Source: Kovacikia minuta CCNUW1 (lineage in GTDB: Bacteria > Cyanobacteriota > Cyanobacteriia > Leptolyngbyales > Leptolyngbyaceae). Taken from it: a stretch of DNA of 64,000 nucleotides. The stretch covers positions 1,550,001 through 1,614,000 of the forward strand of contig NZ_CP083582.1 in the NCBI RefSeq assembly GCF_020091585.1, in the 5' to 3' direction. Each line of letters starts with the position of its first letter. Position 1 is the stretch's first letter. Under the pieces are notes generated by a model. It had not been told where the DNA came from. It made no database searches and saw only the letters and a list, made by a program, of their open reading frames with translations. Both the position numbers and the translations under genes were made by a program. Shown in pieces: positions 63,450-64,000 of the stretch.

Positions 63450-64000
63450 CTAGGCGATCGTAGCCAGAGTGATATTCAATTTGTTTGTGATTGTTGCGAT
63501 CGTTTTCGCCTCCTCTGGCGTGACGACTCCATCTTGCTGCACGATTTTTTGGCATTGAGCCAGTAAGGGTACAGCAAAGTCACTGCTGATTTCGTTGAGT
63601 AGCGCTTCTAAAGAGGGCGGAGATTTTGCATTTGCTGCGATCACTTCTAGCGAAGCAGGGCTAAAGTTTAACGTTTGTACCTGTGGAAGAATTTGCTCCC
63701 AGGTTTTGCCCGGATGATTGGCTAGAACGACATAGACCAAAATTTGATCCATGATCACTTGTTGAGCGATCGCACCTTTCAAGAACTTTTCGCTTTCTGC
63801 TTGAGAAGCTTGGAAGGCAGATTGAGAGGTTGCAGGGTTCAGTTTTGCTTCATAGAACTGACAGGCTGCATATCCCAGAGCATAAAGCATGGCTGCATTA
63901 CTACTGGCACCAATCAGAGCCCCAGCAACAGGGATATTCCGCGCAAATCCTAAACCTGCCTTGAGGGCATAATTACCACCAAGGGCTAAGCCAAAAATTG
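63450..64000 (-). CDS. C-terminal part of a protein with glycine-rich membrane segment (cut by window end)
   Basis: The frame is open to the window end, so the start lies outside. It reads IFGLALGGNYALKAGLGFAR then NIPVAGALIGASSNAAMLYA, a DUF697-like glycine/alanine-rich hairpin that inserts in membranes and often follows a GTPase domain, then a soluble helical tail (AIAQQVIMDQILVYVVLANH, SSDFAVPLLAQCQKIVQQDG). Stop at 63450. An ATG at 63888-63890 is internal, not the start. Confidence 0.7.
   Translation of the reverse strand, partial: IFGLALGGNYALKAGLGFARNIPVAGALIGASSNAAMLYALGYAACQFYEAKLNPATSQSAFQASQAESEKFLKGAIAQQVIMDQILVYVVLANHPGKTWEQILPQVQTLNFSPASLEVIAANAKSPPSLEALLNEISSDFAVPLLAQCQKIVQQDGVVTPEEAKTIATITNKLNITLATIA

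Overview
The window is chromosomal DNA from a cyanobacterium, most likely a filamentous Leptolyngbya- or Oscillatoriales-like lineage. Support comes from very frequent HIP1 octamers (GCGATCGC) inside genes, many short tandemly repeated heptamer-like sequences (STRR-type) between genes, and typical cyanobacterial genes: ferredoxin-dependent sulfite reductase, a cyanobacterial RRM protein, a major pilin, a HIP1-compatible Dam-type methylase, CHAT-TPR protein and Uma2 proteins. I see no rRNA, tRNA, CRISPR array or complete insertion sequence.

Layout. 0-4 kb: the 3' end of trpE, an RNA-binding protein, a thioredoxin-like [2Fe-2S] protein and a LuxR-type response regulator. 4-13 kb: a pilin gene (pilA) flanked by two O-GlcNAc-transferase-like (GT41) proteins, SAM methyltransferases and a GT4 glycosyltransferase, which looks like a surface or pilin glycosylation locus. 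13-18 kb: small hypotheticals, DinB-like protein, MocR-type regulator, a 36-residue membrane protein missed by ordinary length cut-offs, and Dam. 18-24 kb: a VCBS-repeat metalloprotease, a HicB-HicA pair and an outer-membrane protein. 24-29 kb: sulfite reductase (sir), a glycosyltransferase and a PilP-like lipoprotein. 29-40 kb: membrane and secreted proteins including a membrane-anchored subtilase and a CHAT-TPR protein. 40-44 kb: a DUF433/DUF5615 pair, ubiX and RNase R.

44.8-57.3 kb is the most interesting region. It holds a phosphopantetheinyl transferase, the bacterial proteasome-like peptidase Anbu, its usual partners (transglutaminase-like protein, alpha-E protein, circularly permuted ATP-grasp ligase), a free-standing one-module NRPS (C-A-PCP-TE) whose adenylation pocket reads as cysteine-like, and a fused double ATPase of a peptide-type ABC transporter. 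The Anbu set is a known but poorly understood system; the neighbouring NRPS, PPTase and transporter suggest, but do not prove, a link to peptide synthesis and turnover. 57-64 kb: Uma2, manganese catalase, Rpn-type nuclease, homoserine dehydrogenase and a DUF6883/DUF4926 pair.

Two window-wide patterns matter for any reader. First, four genes (GT41, a coiled-coil protein, sir, CHAT-TPR) carry six frameshifts, and every one is explained by a single extra base; this looks more like insertion-type sequencing error than gene decay. Second, STRR repeats have entered coding sequences: they encode a Pro-rich insert in the PPTase, most of the linker of the double ABC ATPase, and the C-terminal ends of Dam and of a GT4 enzyme.
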